From assembly GCF_000820515.1 (NCBI RefSeq), contig NZ_JXDG01000034.1, positions 30,487 to 94,486 on the forward strand: 64,000 nt of DNA, in the 5' to 3' direction. The notes beneath the pieces were generated by a model. That model worked only from the letters and a program-made list of their open reading frames with translations, had not been told where the DNA came from and ran no database searches. Of this stretch, positions 26,394-35,394 are shown one piece after another. Each line of letters begins with the position of its first letter. Within the stretch, counting starts at the first letter, position 1. Made by a program: the position numbers and the translations under genes. Source of the stretch: Pseudomonas batumici. GTDB taxonomy: Bacteria; Pseudomonadota; Gammaproteobacteria; Pseudomonadales; Pseudomonadaceae.

Positions 26394-28040
26394 ATGAACG
26401 GATCTCCAGGTGGCGGCAGCGCCACCCGACTCGGCACCTGGGACTGGGATATCGACCAGGACCGGTTTGTCGCCGATGCCCACTTCGCCCAGTTGCACGG
26501 TGTCGACCCCGCGAGGGCCAGCCAGACGCCCCTCAGCGTCTATATGGACAGCGTGCACCCCGAAGACCGCGCCCTGGTGGCCCACGGTATCAAGCAGTGC
26601 CTGGAGCAGCACACCGAGCACGCCGAAGAGTACCGCGTCTTGCAAGCCGACGGCCAGGTACGCTGGGTCTTCGCCCGGGGACGTTGCCACCTCGGGCCGC
26701 ATGGCCGGGCGCAGCGCTTTGTCGGCGCGGCGTTGGACATCACCGAGCACAAACGCACCGAAGAGGCCCTGCGCAATCTCAACGAGACCCTGGAAGAGCG
26801 TGTCGCCCAGCGCACCCGGGCGCTGGCCGAGTCCAACCAGCGCTTGCAGAACGAGATGTTCGAACGCGAGCGCGCCGAAGAGGCGCTGCGCCATGCGCAG
26901 AAAATGGAAGCGGTGGGACAACTGACCGGCGGCATCGCCCATGACTTCAACAACATGCTGACCGGCATCATCGGCAGCCTGGACCTGATGCAACGCTATA
27001 TCGCCGCCGGGCGCAGCGACGAGATCGGCCGGTTTGCCGACGCCGCCGTGAGTTCGGCGCAGCGGGCCGCGTCCCTCACCCATCGGCTGCTGGCGTTTTC
27101 CCGCCGGCAATCGCTGGACCGCAAGCGCATCGATCCCAACCAGTTGGTGCAGTCGCTGGAAGACCTGTTCAGCCGCACCACCGGCGCCCATATCACCCTG
27201 AAAGTCGAATTGGGCCAGGACGTGTGGCCGGTCAACACCGACACCGGGCAACTGGAAAGCGCCCTGCTCAACCTGGTGATCAACGCCCGCGACGCCATGC
27301 CCGACGGCGGCGAACTGCGGATCGAGACCGCCAACAGCTACCTCGACGGCGGCGACCTCAGCACCCTGGAGCCGGTCAAGGCCGGCGACTACGTGATGAT
27401 CGGCGTCAGCGACAACGGGACCGGCATGAGTCCGTTGATCCTGGCCAAGGCGTTCGACCCGTTCTTCACCACCAAGCCCATTGGCCAGGGCACGGGCCTG
27501 GGCTTGTCGATGATCTACGGTTTTGCCCAGCAGTCCGGCGGCCATGTCACCCTGGAAAGCGAGCCGGGCCGAGGCACCTGCGTGCGCTTGTACCTGCCGC
27601 GCCATCACGCGCCGCAAGCCGAGGTGCCGCGACCATCCCAACACCCCGTGGAGCCCCCCGTGGCCGCTGTCGATGAGTCGGTGATGGTGGTGGAGGACGA
27701 TCCGGCGGTGCGGATGCTGGTACTCAATGTCCTCGACGAGCTGGGCTATACCGTGCACCCGGCGGCGGATGCACGCACCGCCCTGCCGCTGCTGGAGTCG
27801 AGCCTGCGGATCGACCTGCTGGTCACCGATGTCGGTCTGCCGGGGATGAACGGCCGGCAACTGGCGGAAGTCGCCCGGCAGCACCGCCCGGGGCTCAAGG
27901 TGCTGTTCATGACCGGCTACGCCGAGAAGGCCGCCGAGCGCCAGGGCTTCCTCGAACCCGGCATGGACCTGATCGCCAAGCCCTTCACCCTGGACGTGCT
28001 GGCGAAGCGGGTGCGCGACATGATCGGGCAGGCGCCTTGA
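26394..28040 (+). CDS. PAS-domain hybrid sensor histidine kinase with C-terminal receiver
   Basis: A 548-residue cytosolic kinase with no membrane segment. Domains in order: a PAS_3-type PAS domain (about 10-118), a coiled coil (120-165), HisKA with the phospho-acceptor H183 in [11 protein letters not shown], HATPase ([15 protein letters not shown]-box, DNGTGM G1, [14 protein letters not shown]2), then a receiver domain from about residue 425 ([10 protein letters not shown], phospho-Asp in [13 protein letters not shown], Lys in AKPFTLDVL). It is divergent from the PilT/PilU-like gene across 135 bases and may sense a soluble signal. The partner output is unknown. Confidence 0.93.
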   Translation: MNGSPGGGSATRLGTWDWDIDQDRFVADAHFAQLHGVDPARASQTPLSVYMDSVHPEDRALVAHGIKQCLEQHTEHAEEYRVLQADGQVRWVFARGRCHLGPHGRAQRFVGAALDITEHKRTEEALRNLNETLEERVAQRTRALAESNQRLQNEMFERERAEEALRHAQKMEAVGQLTGGIAHDFNNMLTGIIGSLDLMQRYIAAGRSDEIGRFADAAVSSAQRAASLTHRLLAFSRRQSLDRKRIDPNQLVQSLEDLFSRTTGAHITLKVELGQDVWPVNTDTGQLESALLNLVINARDAMPDGGELRIETANSYLDGGDLSTLEPVKAGDYVMIGVSDNGTGMSPLILAKAFDPFFTTKPIGQGTGLGLSMIYGFAQQSGGHVTLESEPGRGTCVRLYLPRHHAPQAEVPRPSQHPVEPPVAAVDESVMVVEDDPAVRMLVLNVLDELGYTVHPAADARTALPLLESSLRIDLLVTDVGLPGMNGRQLAEVARQHRPGLKVLFMTGYAEKAAERQGFLEPGMDLIAKPFTLDVLAKRVRDMIGQAP

Positions 28041-28097
28041 ACTTCAGGCATAATCCCGCGCCCGCCGCATGCCCCAACGCTTCAAGGTAACGAATCG

Positions 28098-28373
28098 ATG
28101 AAAGCCCAAGCCCGTCATATCCTGGTCAAGACCGCCGAGGAAGCCGAACAACTCAAGCAACGCATCGCCAAGGGCGAAGCGTTCGATGTGTTGGCCAAGA
28201 AGTACTCCACCTGCCCGTCCGGCAAGCGTGGCGGCGACCTGGGTGAGGTGCGGCCGGGTCAGATGGTCGGGGCCATCGACCAGGTGATCTTCAAGAAGCC
28301 ACTGCGCACCGTGCACGGTCCGATCAAGAGCAAGTTCGGTTATCACCTGGTGCAGGTTTTCTACCGAGACTGA
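28098..28373 (+). CDS. ppiC: Parvulin peptidyl-prolyl cis-trans isomerase
   Basis: A 91-residue single-domain parvulin, the length of E. coli PpiC, with no signal peptide and thus cytosolic. It shows ARHILVKTAEEAEQLKQRIAKGEAFDVLAKKYSTCPSGKRGGDLGEV and ends GPIKSKFGYHLVQV, with the catalytic His pair (RHILV and YHLV) and the Cys in STCPS. AAGG precedes the ATG. Confidence 0.96.
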   Translation: MKAQARHILVKTAEEAEQLKQRIAKGEAFDVLAKKYSTCPSGKRGGDLGEVRPGQMVGAIDQVIFKKPLRTVHGPIKSKFGYHLVQVFYRD

Positions 28374-28391
28374 GCCGGGAAAGCGCTGCGT

Positions 28392-29309
28392 TCAAGTCCT
28401 TGGAATCAGCGCCCCACGCACCTGAATCACCCGGCTCGCCAAGCGATGCCCTGCCAATGCCGCCTGTTGCGGATCACCGCCACCCAGGCGACTGGCCAGA
28501 TACGCCGCACTGAACGAGTCCCCCGCCGCCGTGGTATCCACCACCGTCTCGACCTTGCACGCCGGCACCTCGAACGCCTCGCCCTCGCAGTGAACCAGGC
28601 AACTCCCGGCACCCCGCTTGATGACCACTTCCGGCGTACCGATGTTCTCGTGGGCGCTGAACACCGCCTGGGCATCGGCATAATCGAACAGCGCCTGTTC
28701 GTCCTCAAGGGTCAACAAGGCCATGTCCACGTAGGGCAACACCGACCGATAAGCCGCCCGCGCCTGCTCGACGCCGGCCCACAAGCGCGGTCGGTAGTTA
28801 TTGTCGAAGACCACCCGGGTGTCGCCCTGGCGGGCCAGTTCAAGAACCTCGACCAGCTTTTCCCGCCCGCATTCACCCAGCACCGCCAGGGTGATGCCAC
28901 TGAAATACAGCACGTCGTAATCCGGCAAGGCCGCCAGCACCGGGGCCGCGCTCGGTGCAGTGAAGCAGTCGCGCACGGCCGCCTCGTTGCGCCAGTAGAG
29001 GAACCGGCGCTCACCCTTGGCGTCGGTCTGGATGCAATACAAACCGGGCAAGCGCCCCGGCAAGCGTTGAACCAGGTCCAGGCCGATGCCTTCCTCGCGC
29101 CAGATCCGGCACATGCTGTCGCTGAAGCTGTCGTCGCCCAGGGCGGTGACATAGTCCACCGAGGCCCGTCCACCCAGTTCACGGGACAGGTAGACGGCGG
29201 TGTTCAAGGTGTCGCCGCCGAAGCTCTGGTGCAGGCTGCCGTCGGCATGTTGTTGCAGTTCGATCATGCATTCGCCGATCAGGGCGATACGCGGTGGGGG
29301 CAGGTTCAT
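28392..29309 (-). CDS. kdgK: PfkB-family sugar kinase, 2-keto-3-deoxygluconate kinase type
   Basis: A 305-residue ribokinase-fold kinase. It has IALIGECMIELQ, the sugar-binding FGGDTLNTAVYLSR, and the ATP/catalytic motif VDTTAAGDSFSAAYLASR with the catalytic Asp. These features, with ERRFLYWRNEAA, resemble KdgK, which makes KDPG from 2-keto-3-deoxygluconate. It is the last gene of the single-strand cluster, 11 bases after the PLP dehydratase, with AAGGA before the ATG. If the upstream enzyme makes 2-keto-3-deoxygluconate from D-glucosaminate, this is the next step. The family is sure; the substrate is inferred. Confidence 0.87.
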   Translation of the reverse strand: MNLPPPRIALIGECMIELQQHADGSLHQSFGGDTLNTAVYLSRELGGRASVDYVTALGDDSFSDSMCRIWREEGIGLDLVQRLPGRLPGLYCIQTDAKGERRFLYWRNEAAVRDCFTAPSAAPVLAALPDYDVLYFSGITLAVLGECGREKLVEVLELARQGDTRVVFDNNYRPRLWAGVEQARAAYRSVLPYVDMALLTLEDEQALFDYADAQAVFSAHENIGTPEVVIKRGAGSCLVHCEGEAFEVPACKVETVVDTTAAGDSFSAAYLASRLGGGDPQQAALAGHRLASRVIQVRGALIPRT

Positions 29310-29320
29310 AGCGGTATCCT

Positions 29321-30538
29321 TTAGAAACAGGTCTCGAACCCTTCGATAACCGTCATCTGCTCATCGACAATGCAGCCGACCCGCCACTTGTCGAAAGTCA
29401 GGCACGGATGCGAGGTGCCAAACGCGACGATGTCCCCGACCCGCAACTCGCAACCCGGCGCCACCGTCATGAACGCATGCTGGTCCATCACCGCCGTCAC
29501 CTTGCAGGCACTGACGTCTTCACCCACCGCCGGCACGACACCGGCCTTGTAGCGCAGCAACGGCACCGGCAAGCCGGCGTCGAAGGCCACGTCGCGCTTG
29601 CCCAGGGCGATCACCGCAAACCCCGGCTCCGGCATCGACTGCACATGCGCCCAGACCTCCAGCGCCGGACGCAAACCCTCACTCAAGTCACTCCGACGAT
29701 GCAGCACACAACACTGGGCGTCCTTGTAGATACCGTGGTCATGGGCAACATAGCTACCCGGACGCAACACACTGAGAAAACGCCCGTCGGCATCCTGGGC
29801 CTCGAACTCTTCAGCGATCAGGTCGTACCAGGCCGACCCCGAAGCAGTGATGATCGGCTTGCCGATGTCAAACGCGCCGCTGTCCTGCAACTCCACCGCC
29901 AGTCGCACCAGGGAGTCGGCAAAGCCACGAATCCCGCTCACAGCCTGATCGCCGTGGATCACCCCTTCATAACCTTCAATACCGGTCAGCGCTAGAGCCG
30001 GCTGGGCCTTGATCGCCCGGGCCAGGTCCAGCACTTCCTGCTCGCTGCGGCAACCGCAACGGCCGCCGACCACGCCGTACTCGATCATCACGTTCAGGCG
30101 CAGGCCACGTTCGCCGAAGAAAGCCCCCAGGGCCGCGACGTTGTCCGGGTGATCGACCATGCAGTGGAACTCAAATTGAGGATCGGCCAACAACTCGGCG
30201 ATCAGCGCCATGTTCGGCGCGCCCACCAGTTGGTTGGCCATCAGCACCCTACGGACACCCGCCGCGTAGGCGGCACGGGTCTGCACGGCGGTCGCCAGGG
30301 TGATCCCCCAGGCCCCGGCGGCCAGTTGCCGGCGAAACAGCGCCGGCACCATGCTGGTCTTGCCATGGGGCGCCAGCTCGGCGCCGCTGCGACTGACGAA
30401 GTCCTGCATCCAGCGGATATTGTGTTCCAGGGCGTCGCGATGGAGCACCAGGGCCGGCAGGCTGACGTCGCTCACCAGTTGGGCGCCGATGCTTGGGGTG
30501 CCCTTTTCCACGGCAGCGAAGTTGAAGGCAGTAGACAT
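29321..30538 (-). CDS. Fold-type III PLP enzyme, D-serine dehydratase/D-threonine aldolase-like; candidate D-glucosaminate dehydratase
   Basis: A 405-residue alanine-racemase-fold enzyme. The PLP lysine is K60 in APHGKTSMVP, and a metal site is suggested by H377/C379 in FGTSHPCLTF, the His-Pro-Cys arrangement of metal-dependent D-serine dehydratases. A Gly-rich phosphate-binding region reads ITASGSAWYD. The cluster holds a RidA protein, which clears enamine/imine products of PLP dehydratases, and a 2-keto-3-deoxygluconate-type kinase. Dehydration of D-glucosaminate gives 2-keto-3-deoxygluconate, so that substrate fits all neighbours. A PLP- and Mn-requiring D-glucosaminate dehydratase of similar size is known from P. 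fluorescens. D-serine or 3-hydroxyaspartate remain possible. AAGGAG lies seven bases before the ATG. Confidence 0.8.
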   Translation of the reverse strand: MSTAFNFAAVEKGTPSIGAQLVSDVSLPALVLHRDALEHNIRWMQDFVSRSGAELAPHGKTSMVPALFRRQLAAGAWGITLATAVQTRAAYAAGVRRVLMANQLVGAPNMALIAELLADPQFEFHCMVDHPDNVAALGAFFGERGLRLNVMIEYGVVGGRCGCRSEQEVLDLARAIKAQPALALTGIEGYEGVIHGDQAVSGIRGFADSLVRLAVELQDSGAFDIGKPIITASGSAWYDLIAEEFEAQDADGRFLSVLRPGSYVAHDHGIYKDAQCCVLHRRSDLSEGLRPALEVWAHVQSMPEPGFAVIALGKRDVAFDAGLPVPLLRYKAGVVPAVGEDVSACKVTAVMDQHAFMTVAPGCELRVGDIVAFGTSHPCLTFDKWRVGCIVDEQMTVIEGFETCF

Positions 30539-30574
30539 TTCAAACTCCTTATCGGCGGCGCCCTTGGCACCGCG

Positions 30575-31339
30575 CTAGTCGTTGATGCGGCGGGCCAGGT
30601 TGTTCGCGCTCTCGATCAGGACCCGGCGATAGTCGTTGTAGTTGGCCTTGGCATCGGCCCGTGGGGCAACGATGCACAGGGTGGCGATGCAGACGCCGCG
30701 CTCGTCCTTGACCGGCGCGGCGAAACAATGGGTAAAGGTGTCGGCCACGCTGTCGAAGGAAAAGAACCCGTCGATCCCGGCCTGGCGAATTTCCCTGAGG
30801 AAGACCTCCAGCGGCAGGCGCTCGCCGTCCGGCAGAATGAAGTCGTCGTGGTCGATCAGGTCGATGATTTCCTGGTCGCTCAGGTGCGCCAGCAGCAGGC
30901 GACCGGAGGCCGTCCAGGGAATCGGTGCGTTCTCGCCGATGTCCGAGGAAATCCGGAAATGCCGTTCCCCCTCCTTCATCAGCGCCACGGTGTACTTGCG
31001 ACCGTTGAGCAGGCACATCTGCGCGGTTTCCCGGGTCTGGCTGACGATCTCCTGCAAGGCATGGTCGGCTTCGCGGCTCAGGTCGAAATGGCGCAGGTGC
31101 GCCTGGCCGAGAAAGTACAGCTGACGGCCCAGGTAGACATGGCCTTCCTTGCCGACCGCCTCGAGGATGCGCCGCTCCAGCAGGGACGCCACCAACTCGT
31201 AGACCGTGGACTTCGGGCTGCCGATACCGCTGGCGATATCGTTGGGACGCAGCGGCTGGCCGATTTCCTTGAGGTAATCGAGGATATCGAACGCCCGGTC
31301 CAGCCCTTTTGCCCGGCGCTTGATGGTGTCTTCGGTCAT
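30575..31339 (-). CDS. IclR-family transcriptional regulator
   Basis: A 254-residue regulator with the N-terminal winged helix (KGLDRAFDILDYLKEIGQPLRPNDIASGIGSPKSTVYELVASL) and a C-terminal effector domain (LSREADHALQEIVSQTRETAQMCLL, and DSVADTFTHCFAAPVKDERGVCIATLCIVAP). It lies inside the operon between ridA and the dehydratase gene. KdgR regulators of 2-keto-3-deoxygluconate pathways are also IclR proteins, which suits the proposed pathway. Its likely operator is the 16-bp palindrome at 35001-35016. Confidence 0.93.
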   Translation of the reverse strand: MTEDTIKRRAKGLDRAFDILDYLKEIGQPLRPNDIASGIGSPKSTVYELVASLLERRILEAVGKEGHVYLGRQLYFLGQAHLRHFDLSREADHALQEIVSQTRETAQMCLLNGRKYTVALMKEGERHFRISSDIGENAPIPWTASGRLLLAHLSDQEIIDLIDHDDFILPDGERLPLEVFLREIRQAGIDGFFSFDSVADTFTHCFAAPVKDERGVCIATLCIVAPRADAKANYNDYRRVLIESANNLARRIND

Positions 31340-31417
31340 GTCAGTGCCATCCCATTGGAAAAGTTGCCGGGAAGTTTACCCAGATTGATGTGTACGGGCT
31401 TGTCGGAACGCCGACCG

Positions 31418-31807
31418 TCAGGCCTTCTTCTTGTACGCGATGCAATCGATCTCGACCTTGCAGTCGACCATCATGTTCGCCTGGACACAGGCCCGTGCCG
31501 GGGCGTGCTCGGGATGGAAGTACTCGGAAAATACCTTGTTGAAGCTCCAGAAATCCCGTGGGTCCTCCAGCCAGACACCGGCGCGCACCACATCCTTCAG
31601 GCCATAACCGGCCTCTTCGAGAATCGCGATCAGGTTCCTCATGGCCTGGTGAGTCTGCTCGACGATGCCACCGCCGATGATTTCGCCATCCAGTGCCGGT
31701 ACCTGGCCGGACACATGCAGCCAGCCATCGGCTTCGACGGCACGGGCGAAAGGACGAGGCTGACCGCCACCCGCGGTGCTGCCGGTGCCGTAACGAGTAA
31801 TGCTCAT
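31418..31807 (-). CDS. RidA-family enamine/imine deaminase
   Basis: A 129-residue YjgF/YER057c/UK114 protein. Family marks include FARAVEADGWLHVSGQVPALDGEIIGGGIVEQTHQAMRNL and the C-terminal RACVQANMMVDCKVEIDCIAY, with the Arg that binds carboxylates in ARACVQ. RidA hydrolyses reactive 2-aminoacrylate-type intermediates released by PLP dehydratases, and here it is co-transcribed with such an enzyme. AAGGAG precedes the ATG. It may be a pathway-dedicated paralogue rather than the housekeeping RidA. Confidence 0.93.
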   Translation of the reverse strand: MSITRYGTGSTAGGGQPRPFARAVEADGWLHVSGQVPALDGEIIGGGIVEQTHQAMRNLIAILEEAGYGLKDVVRAGVWLEDPRDFWSFNKVFSEYFHPEHAPARACVQANMMVDCKVEIDCIAYKKKA

Positions 31808-31829
31808 GGGTTTCTCCTTGGGTAAAAAG

Positions 31830-32606
31830 TCAAAAACGGGTGTTTTTCAGAAATTCCGCGAGACGCGGCGACTGCGGGCGTTCGAACAGTTGTTTGGGTG
31901 GTCCCTGTTCTTCAATACGCCCCTGGTTCATGAAAACGATCTTGTCCGAGACTTCAAAGGCAAAGCGCATCTCGTGGGTGACCAGCAACATGGTCATGCC
32001 CTCTTCCGCCAGGCCCTTGATCACCGCCAGCACCTCGCCCACCAGTTCGGGGTCGAGGGCCGAGGTCACTTCGTCGAACAGCATCAGGCTCGGGTTCATC
32101 GCAATGGCCCGGGCAATGGCAACCCGCTGCTGCTGGCCACCGGACAACTGCCCCGGAAAATGATTGCGCCGCTCCAGCAGGCCCACGCGCTCCAGCCATT
32201 TCTCCGCCAGCGCCACGGCCTGGTCCTTGGGCAGCTTCTTGACCTTCAACAGGCCCAGGGTGACGTTCTGCAGGGCCGTGAGGTGGGGAAACAGGTTGAA
32301 CTGCTGGAACGCCATGCCGGTCATGGCCCGGTGCTGGGCGATGACTTTTTCCGGATGGCGCACGCGCCTGCCGTTCACTTCGCTGTAGCCGATGGACTCG
32401 CCGTCCAGGGTGATCTGGCCGCCCTGGAATTCTTCCAGCAGGTTCACGCAGCGCAGCAGCGTGGTCTTGCCCGAGCCGCTGGAGCCGATCAGCGTGACCA
32501 CGTTGCCGCGCTGCATGTCCAGGTCGACGCCCTTGAGCACTTCGAGCTGGCCGTATTGTTTGTGCAGCCCGCGAATGCTGAGCAGTGCTTGGGAATCAGT
32601 CGTCAT
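31830..32606 (-). CDS. Polar amino-acid-type ABC transporter ATP-binding protein
   Basis: A 258-residue GlnQ/HisP-type ATPase. Walker A is [13 protein letters not shown], the Q-loop FQQFNLFPH, the signature [17 protein letters not shown], Walker [15 protein letters not shown] and the switch His [10 protein letters not shown]. An insertion after strand 3 ([19 protein letters not shown]) is as in histidine/opine transporters. The ATG at 32606 overlaps the stop of the preceding permease by four bases. It powers uptake by the two permeases upstream. Confidence 0.93.
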   Translation of the reverse strand: MTTDSQALLSIRGLHKQYGQLEVLKGVDLDMQRGNVVTLIGSSGSGKTTLLRCVNLLEEFQGGQITLDGESIGYSEVNGRRVRHPEKVIAQHRAMTGMAFQQFNLFPHLTALQNVTLGLLKVKKLPKDQAVALAEKWLERVGLLERRNHFPGQLSGGQQQRVAIARAIAMNPSLMLFDEVTSALDPELVGEVLAVIKGLAEEGMTMLLVTHEMRFAFEVSDKIVFMNQGRIEEQGPPKQLFERPQSPRLAEFLKNTRF

Positions 32607-33265
32607 GGCAAGGCCACCCGCTTTTCGATATGCCGACCGAGCAACTCGATCGAGTAGTTGATGATGAAGAACAACAAACCGGCGAACAGGTAGAACTCCA
32701 GGGTCATGAAGGTCCGGGCGATCACCTGCTGGGTGCTGAGCAGCAGCTCGGCGACCCCGATCACCGAGAGCAGGGTCGAGGCCTTGACGATTTCGGTGGA
32801 CGAATTGACCCAGGTCGGCAGGATCTGCCGCAACGCCTGGGGCAACAGCACATAGCCCAGGGCCTGGTGAAAGGTCAGGCCGATGGCCTTGCTCGCTTCC
32901 ATCTGGCCACGGGGAATGGCTTGCAGCGCGCCACGCACGATCTCCGCCACGTGGGAGCCACAGAACAGCGTCAGGCCCAGGACACCGGCCTGGAAAGCGC
33001 TGATCTGCCAACCCAGGGCCGGGGCCATGTAGAAACAGGCGAGCACCAGCACGAACACCGGGGTGCCACGGATCAGGTCGACATACAGGCGAAACGGCAG
33101 GCGCATCCAGAACTTGCCGTAGGTCAGCACCAGGCCGGCGACAATCCCGATCAGGGTGCCGCAGATAATCGCCAGGACCGAACAGGCGACGCTGGTCTGG
33201 AAGCCCTCCCAGAGGGTTTCCCGGGCGACCCACAACTCATGCCAGCAACTTTGCGATTCGTACAT
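32603..33265 (-). CDS. Polar amino-acid-type ABC transporter permease
   Basis: A 220-residue inner-membrane permease of the HisMQ/GlnP class with about five membrane segments. The EAA-like loop is [31 protein letters not shown]. Its end overlaps the ATPase start by four bases, and it starts nine bases after the companion permease. An overlapping, shifted frame here is non-coding. Confidence 0.93.
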   Translation of the reverse strand: MYESQSCWHELWVARETLWEGFQTSVACSVLAIICGTLIGIVAGLVLTYGKFWMRLPFRLYVDLIRGTPVFVLVLACFYMAPALGWQISAFQAGVLGLTLFCGSHVAEIVRGALQAIPRGQMEASKAIGLTFHQALGYVLLPQALRQILPTWVNSSTEIVKASTLLSVIGVAELLLSTQQVIARTFMTLEFYLFAGLLFFIINYSIELLGRHIEKRVALP

Positions 33266-33274
33266 GCGTGCCTC

Positions 33275-33937
33275 CTATCGGCGAATCGCCAGGCGCTGCT
33301 CGAGGTGGCGCAGCATCAGGGCAATGAGGTAACAGGCCGCCACATAGAGTGCGGTGGTGACCATCCAGGTTTCGATCACCCGATAGCTTTCCACGTTGAT
33401 CTTGCGGGCGTGATAGGTCAGCTCCGGCACGGCGATGGCCGCCGCCAGGGAGGTGTCCTTGAACAGGGAAATGAAGTTGTTGGACAGCGCCGGCAGCACG
33501 TTGCGCAACATCACCGGCACGGTGACGTAGGCCCGCACCTGCCATTCGCCCAGGCCGATGGCCAACCCGGCTTCGCGCTGGCCCTTGGGAATACTCAAGA
33601 GGCCGGCGCGGAACACCTCGGTCAGGTAGGCCCCGGCATACAGCGACAGGGTGATGATGAACGAGGGGATCTTGTCCAGCCGGATGCCCAGGCTTGGCAT
33701 GGCGAAGTAGATCAACAGGATCAACACCAGGATCGGCGTGTTACGGATCACCGTCACATACACCGAGGCCAGCGCCCGTAGTGCGCGATGCTTGCTCAGC
33801 AAGGCAAACGCCATCATCAGGCCGATCACGCAGCCGATGGCGATGGACACCAGGGCCAGTTCCAAGCCCAGGGCCAGCCCCGCCAGCAAGGTGTCGAAAT
33901 CGCGCCAGACGGCGGCAAAGTTCATCTGATAGTTCAT
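33275..33937 (-). CDS. Polar amino-acid-type ABC transporter permease
   Basis: A 220-residue second permease of the same class. The EAA loop is GQREAGLAIGLGEWQVRAYVTVPVMLRNVLP, and VIRNTPILVLILLIYFA marks the conserved central helix. It pairs with the 32603-33265 product. The 195 bases between it and the binding-protein gene carry stable stem-loops that may reduce permease expression relative to the binding protein. Confidence 0.93.
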   Translation of the reverse strand: MNYQMNFAAVWRDFDTLLAGLALGLELALVSIAIGCVIGLMMAFALLSKHRALRALASVYVTVIRNTPILVLILLIYFAMPSLGIRLDKIPSFIITLSLYAGAYLTEVFRAGLLSIPKGQREAGLAIGLGEWQVRAYVTVPVMLRNVLPALSNNFISLFKDTSLAAAIAVPELTYHARKINVESYRVIETWMVTTALYVAACYLIALMLRHLEQRLAIRR

Positions 33938-33957
33938 GGTTCGCGGTACCTTCGACG

Positions 33958-34085
33958 GGGCGCCGTATTCGGCGCCCTGCCCAGCATTTCATTGGAAACG
34001 TAGCGAGCGAAGGAAAGACAAGGCGAAAAGAAGCGAGAAAGCGGAGTTGACTTTAGTCAATGAGCATTTCGAGTTTCTTTTCAAC
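33958..34085. repeat. Structured intergenic element inside the ABC operon
   Basis: Two dyads lie between the permease and binding-protein genes. The first is a perfect eight-base-pair stem GGGCGCCG/CGGCGCCC (33958-33977). The second (34022-34085) is a long imperfect hairpin centred on TTGACT-TT-AGTCAA (34047-34060) with outer arms CGAAAAGAA and TTCTTTTC. The sequence looks like a dispersed Pseudomonas intergenic repeat, different from the REP family elsewhere in the window. No coding potential is seen. Confidence 0.5.
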
Positions 34086-34132
34086 GCAGTATTTCGTGCG
34101 TAACGCCTCTGGCGCCCAGCCCGCAGTAGTTT

Positions 34133-34975
34133 TCACTTGAATTCGACGGGGAAACCGATTTCCGGGGACGGCAGGTCTACGCCGAACCACTTCTTGAAGG
34201 ACGCCGCATAGGTCGGGAACTCGACGCCGGTCATGGACTCATGCAAGGCGGTGTTGACGAAGTTCAGCCAGTCCTGGTCGCCGCGCTTGACCGCGCAGGC
34301 ATAAGTCTGCGGGCTCCAGGCGAAGGCCGGGCTGCGGTACATACCGGGTTTCTGCACCATCAGGTACTTGACCGAGGATTGATCGGTGGCGGCGGCATCG
34401 GCACGGCCGGTGCTCATGGCCTGGTACATCAGGTCGACGCTGTCGTACTGGTCGACCTTGGCCTTGGGCAGCGCCTGGTGCACCAGCTCCTCGGCGTACA
34501 CGTTCTGCAGCACGGCAACGGTGACGCCGTCACCGGCGGCGCGCAGGCTGTCGATTTCCTTGTATTTGCTATTGGCCGGCAACAGCAGCGCCACGCCTTC
34601 GCGGTAGTACGGCAAGGTGAAGGCGACTTGCTGGGCACGGCTGGCGGTCACGGTGATGAACTGGCAGCTGATATCGACCTTGTCGGTCAGCAGGTTGGGA
34701 ATCCGTGCATCGGAAGACTGCACCACGTACTCGACTTTGCTCGGGTCGTTGAATAGCCCCTTGGCGATCATGCCGCCGATATCGATATCGAAACCCTGCA
34801 ACTTGCCGTCGGCGCCCTGGAAGTGCCACGGCGCGTTGGTGCTGCCGGTGCCGACGACCAGGTGACCGCGCTTGAGCACGCTATCGAGCTTGCTGTCCGC
34901 TGCTTGCGCGGCGACCGCCGCCGAAGCCGCCAGAAGAAAAACACAGGCCTTAAACAAGGAAAGTCCACGCTGCAT
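34133..34975 (-). CDS. ABC transporter substrate-binding protein (family 3)
   Basis: A 280-residue periplasmic protein with a signal peptide (LFKACVFLLAASAAVAAQA) and the SBP_bac_3 fold: SVLKRGHLVVGTGSTNAPWHFQGADGKLQGFDIDIGGMIAKGLF, then VDISCQFITVTASRAQQVAFTLPYYREGVALL. The carboxylate-binding Arg of amino-acid-binding proteins is kept in TASRAQQV. That suits an alpha-amino acid or an amino-sugar acid such as glucosaminate. It is the first gene of the cluster, with a perfect palindrome 26-41 bases before its ATG. Confidence 0.92.
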   Translation of the reverse strand: MQRGLSLFKACVFLLAASAAVAAQAADSKLDSVLKRGHLVVGTGSTNAPWHFQGADGKLQGFDIDIGGMIAKGLFNDPSKVEYVVQSSDARIPNLLTDKVDISCQFITVTASRAQQVAFTLPYYREGVALLLPANSKYKEIDSLRAAGDGVTVAVLQNVYAEELVHQALPKAKVDQYDSVDLMYQAMSTGRADAAATDQSSVKYLMVQKPGMYRSPAFAWSPQTYACAVKRGDQDWLNFVNTALHESMTGVEFPTYAASFKKWFGVDLPSPEIGFPVEFK

Positions 34976-35000
34976 GACGTTGCACTCCGATGGTGTGTAT

Positions 35001-35016
35001 TCCGCTATAGCGGAAC
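35001..35016. promoter_or_regulatory. Palindromic operator, probably for the IclR regulator
   Basis: TTCCGCTATAGCGGAA is a perfect 16-bp palindrome just ahead of the ABC-transporter operon, overlapping where the promoter should be. Its form fits IclR-family operators, and the operon encodes an IclR protein. A further half-site-like CGGAAT lies at about 35031. The surrounding 34976-35233 stretch shows no gene. Confidence 0.6.
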
Positions 35017-35233
35017 TTGGTATGTAACAACGGAATAGACAGCAGAAAGTGTGCCACAGGATTCAGCGCACGCAGATCAGGATTTTAAATTTTAGGAAAA
35101 TCAAAGAGATAGATTTTTCAGAAAAAACGGTGTCGCGGGAGGTAGCGCAGCACCGTGCTACGGAAGGCCACGCGGGTATGGGTGGGAAGGCCCCAAGGCG
35201 GTGCGAGGGTGGGTGATTTCGGGGCTGATTACG

Positions 35234-35260
35234 TTAGCAAGCTAATAAGAGTCCTACACT
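35234..35260 (+). promoter_or_regulatory. Palindrome and RpoS-like -10 upstream of the DUF2790 gene
   Basis: TTAGCAAGCTAA is a perfect inverted repeat, followed nine bases later by CTACACT, close to the RpoS -10 consensus CTATACT. The DUF2790 ATG is about 135 bases downstream. Confidence 0.4.
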
Positions 35261-35394
35261 TAACTCAGGATTAATCCAGCACATGGAAAGTGAAATCGAC
35301 CGCGCTCGCGCAGATTTCCCCTGACGCCCTCCGCGGCATGCCCAGCGCCCTCGTAGCGCGGGCTGAAACCTCAAGCCTGCTTCGGAGAAACACC

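Noticed and set aside
26259..27884. N-terminal extension of the PilT/PilU-like frame to 27884
   Set aside because: The extension is antisense to a complete histidine kinase, and the family N-terminus begins at 26258.
32607..33233. Upstream extension of the ABC ATPase frame
   Set aside because: It overlaps a complete permease gene in another frame; the ATPase family start [14 protein letters not shown] at 32606 fits the four-base overlap.
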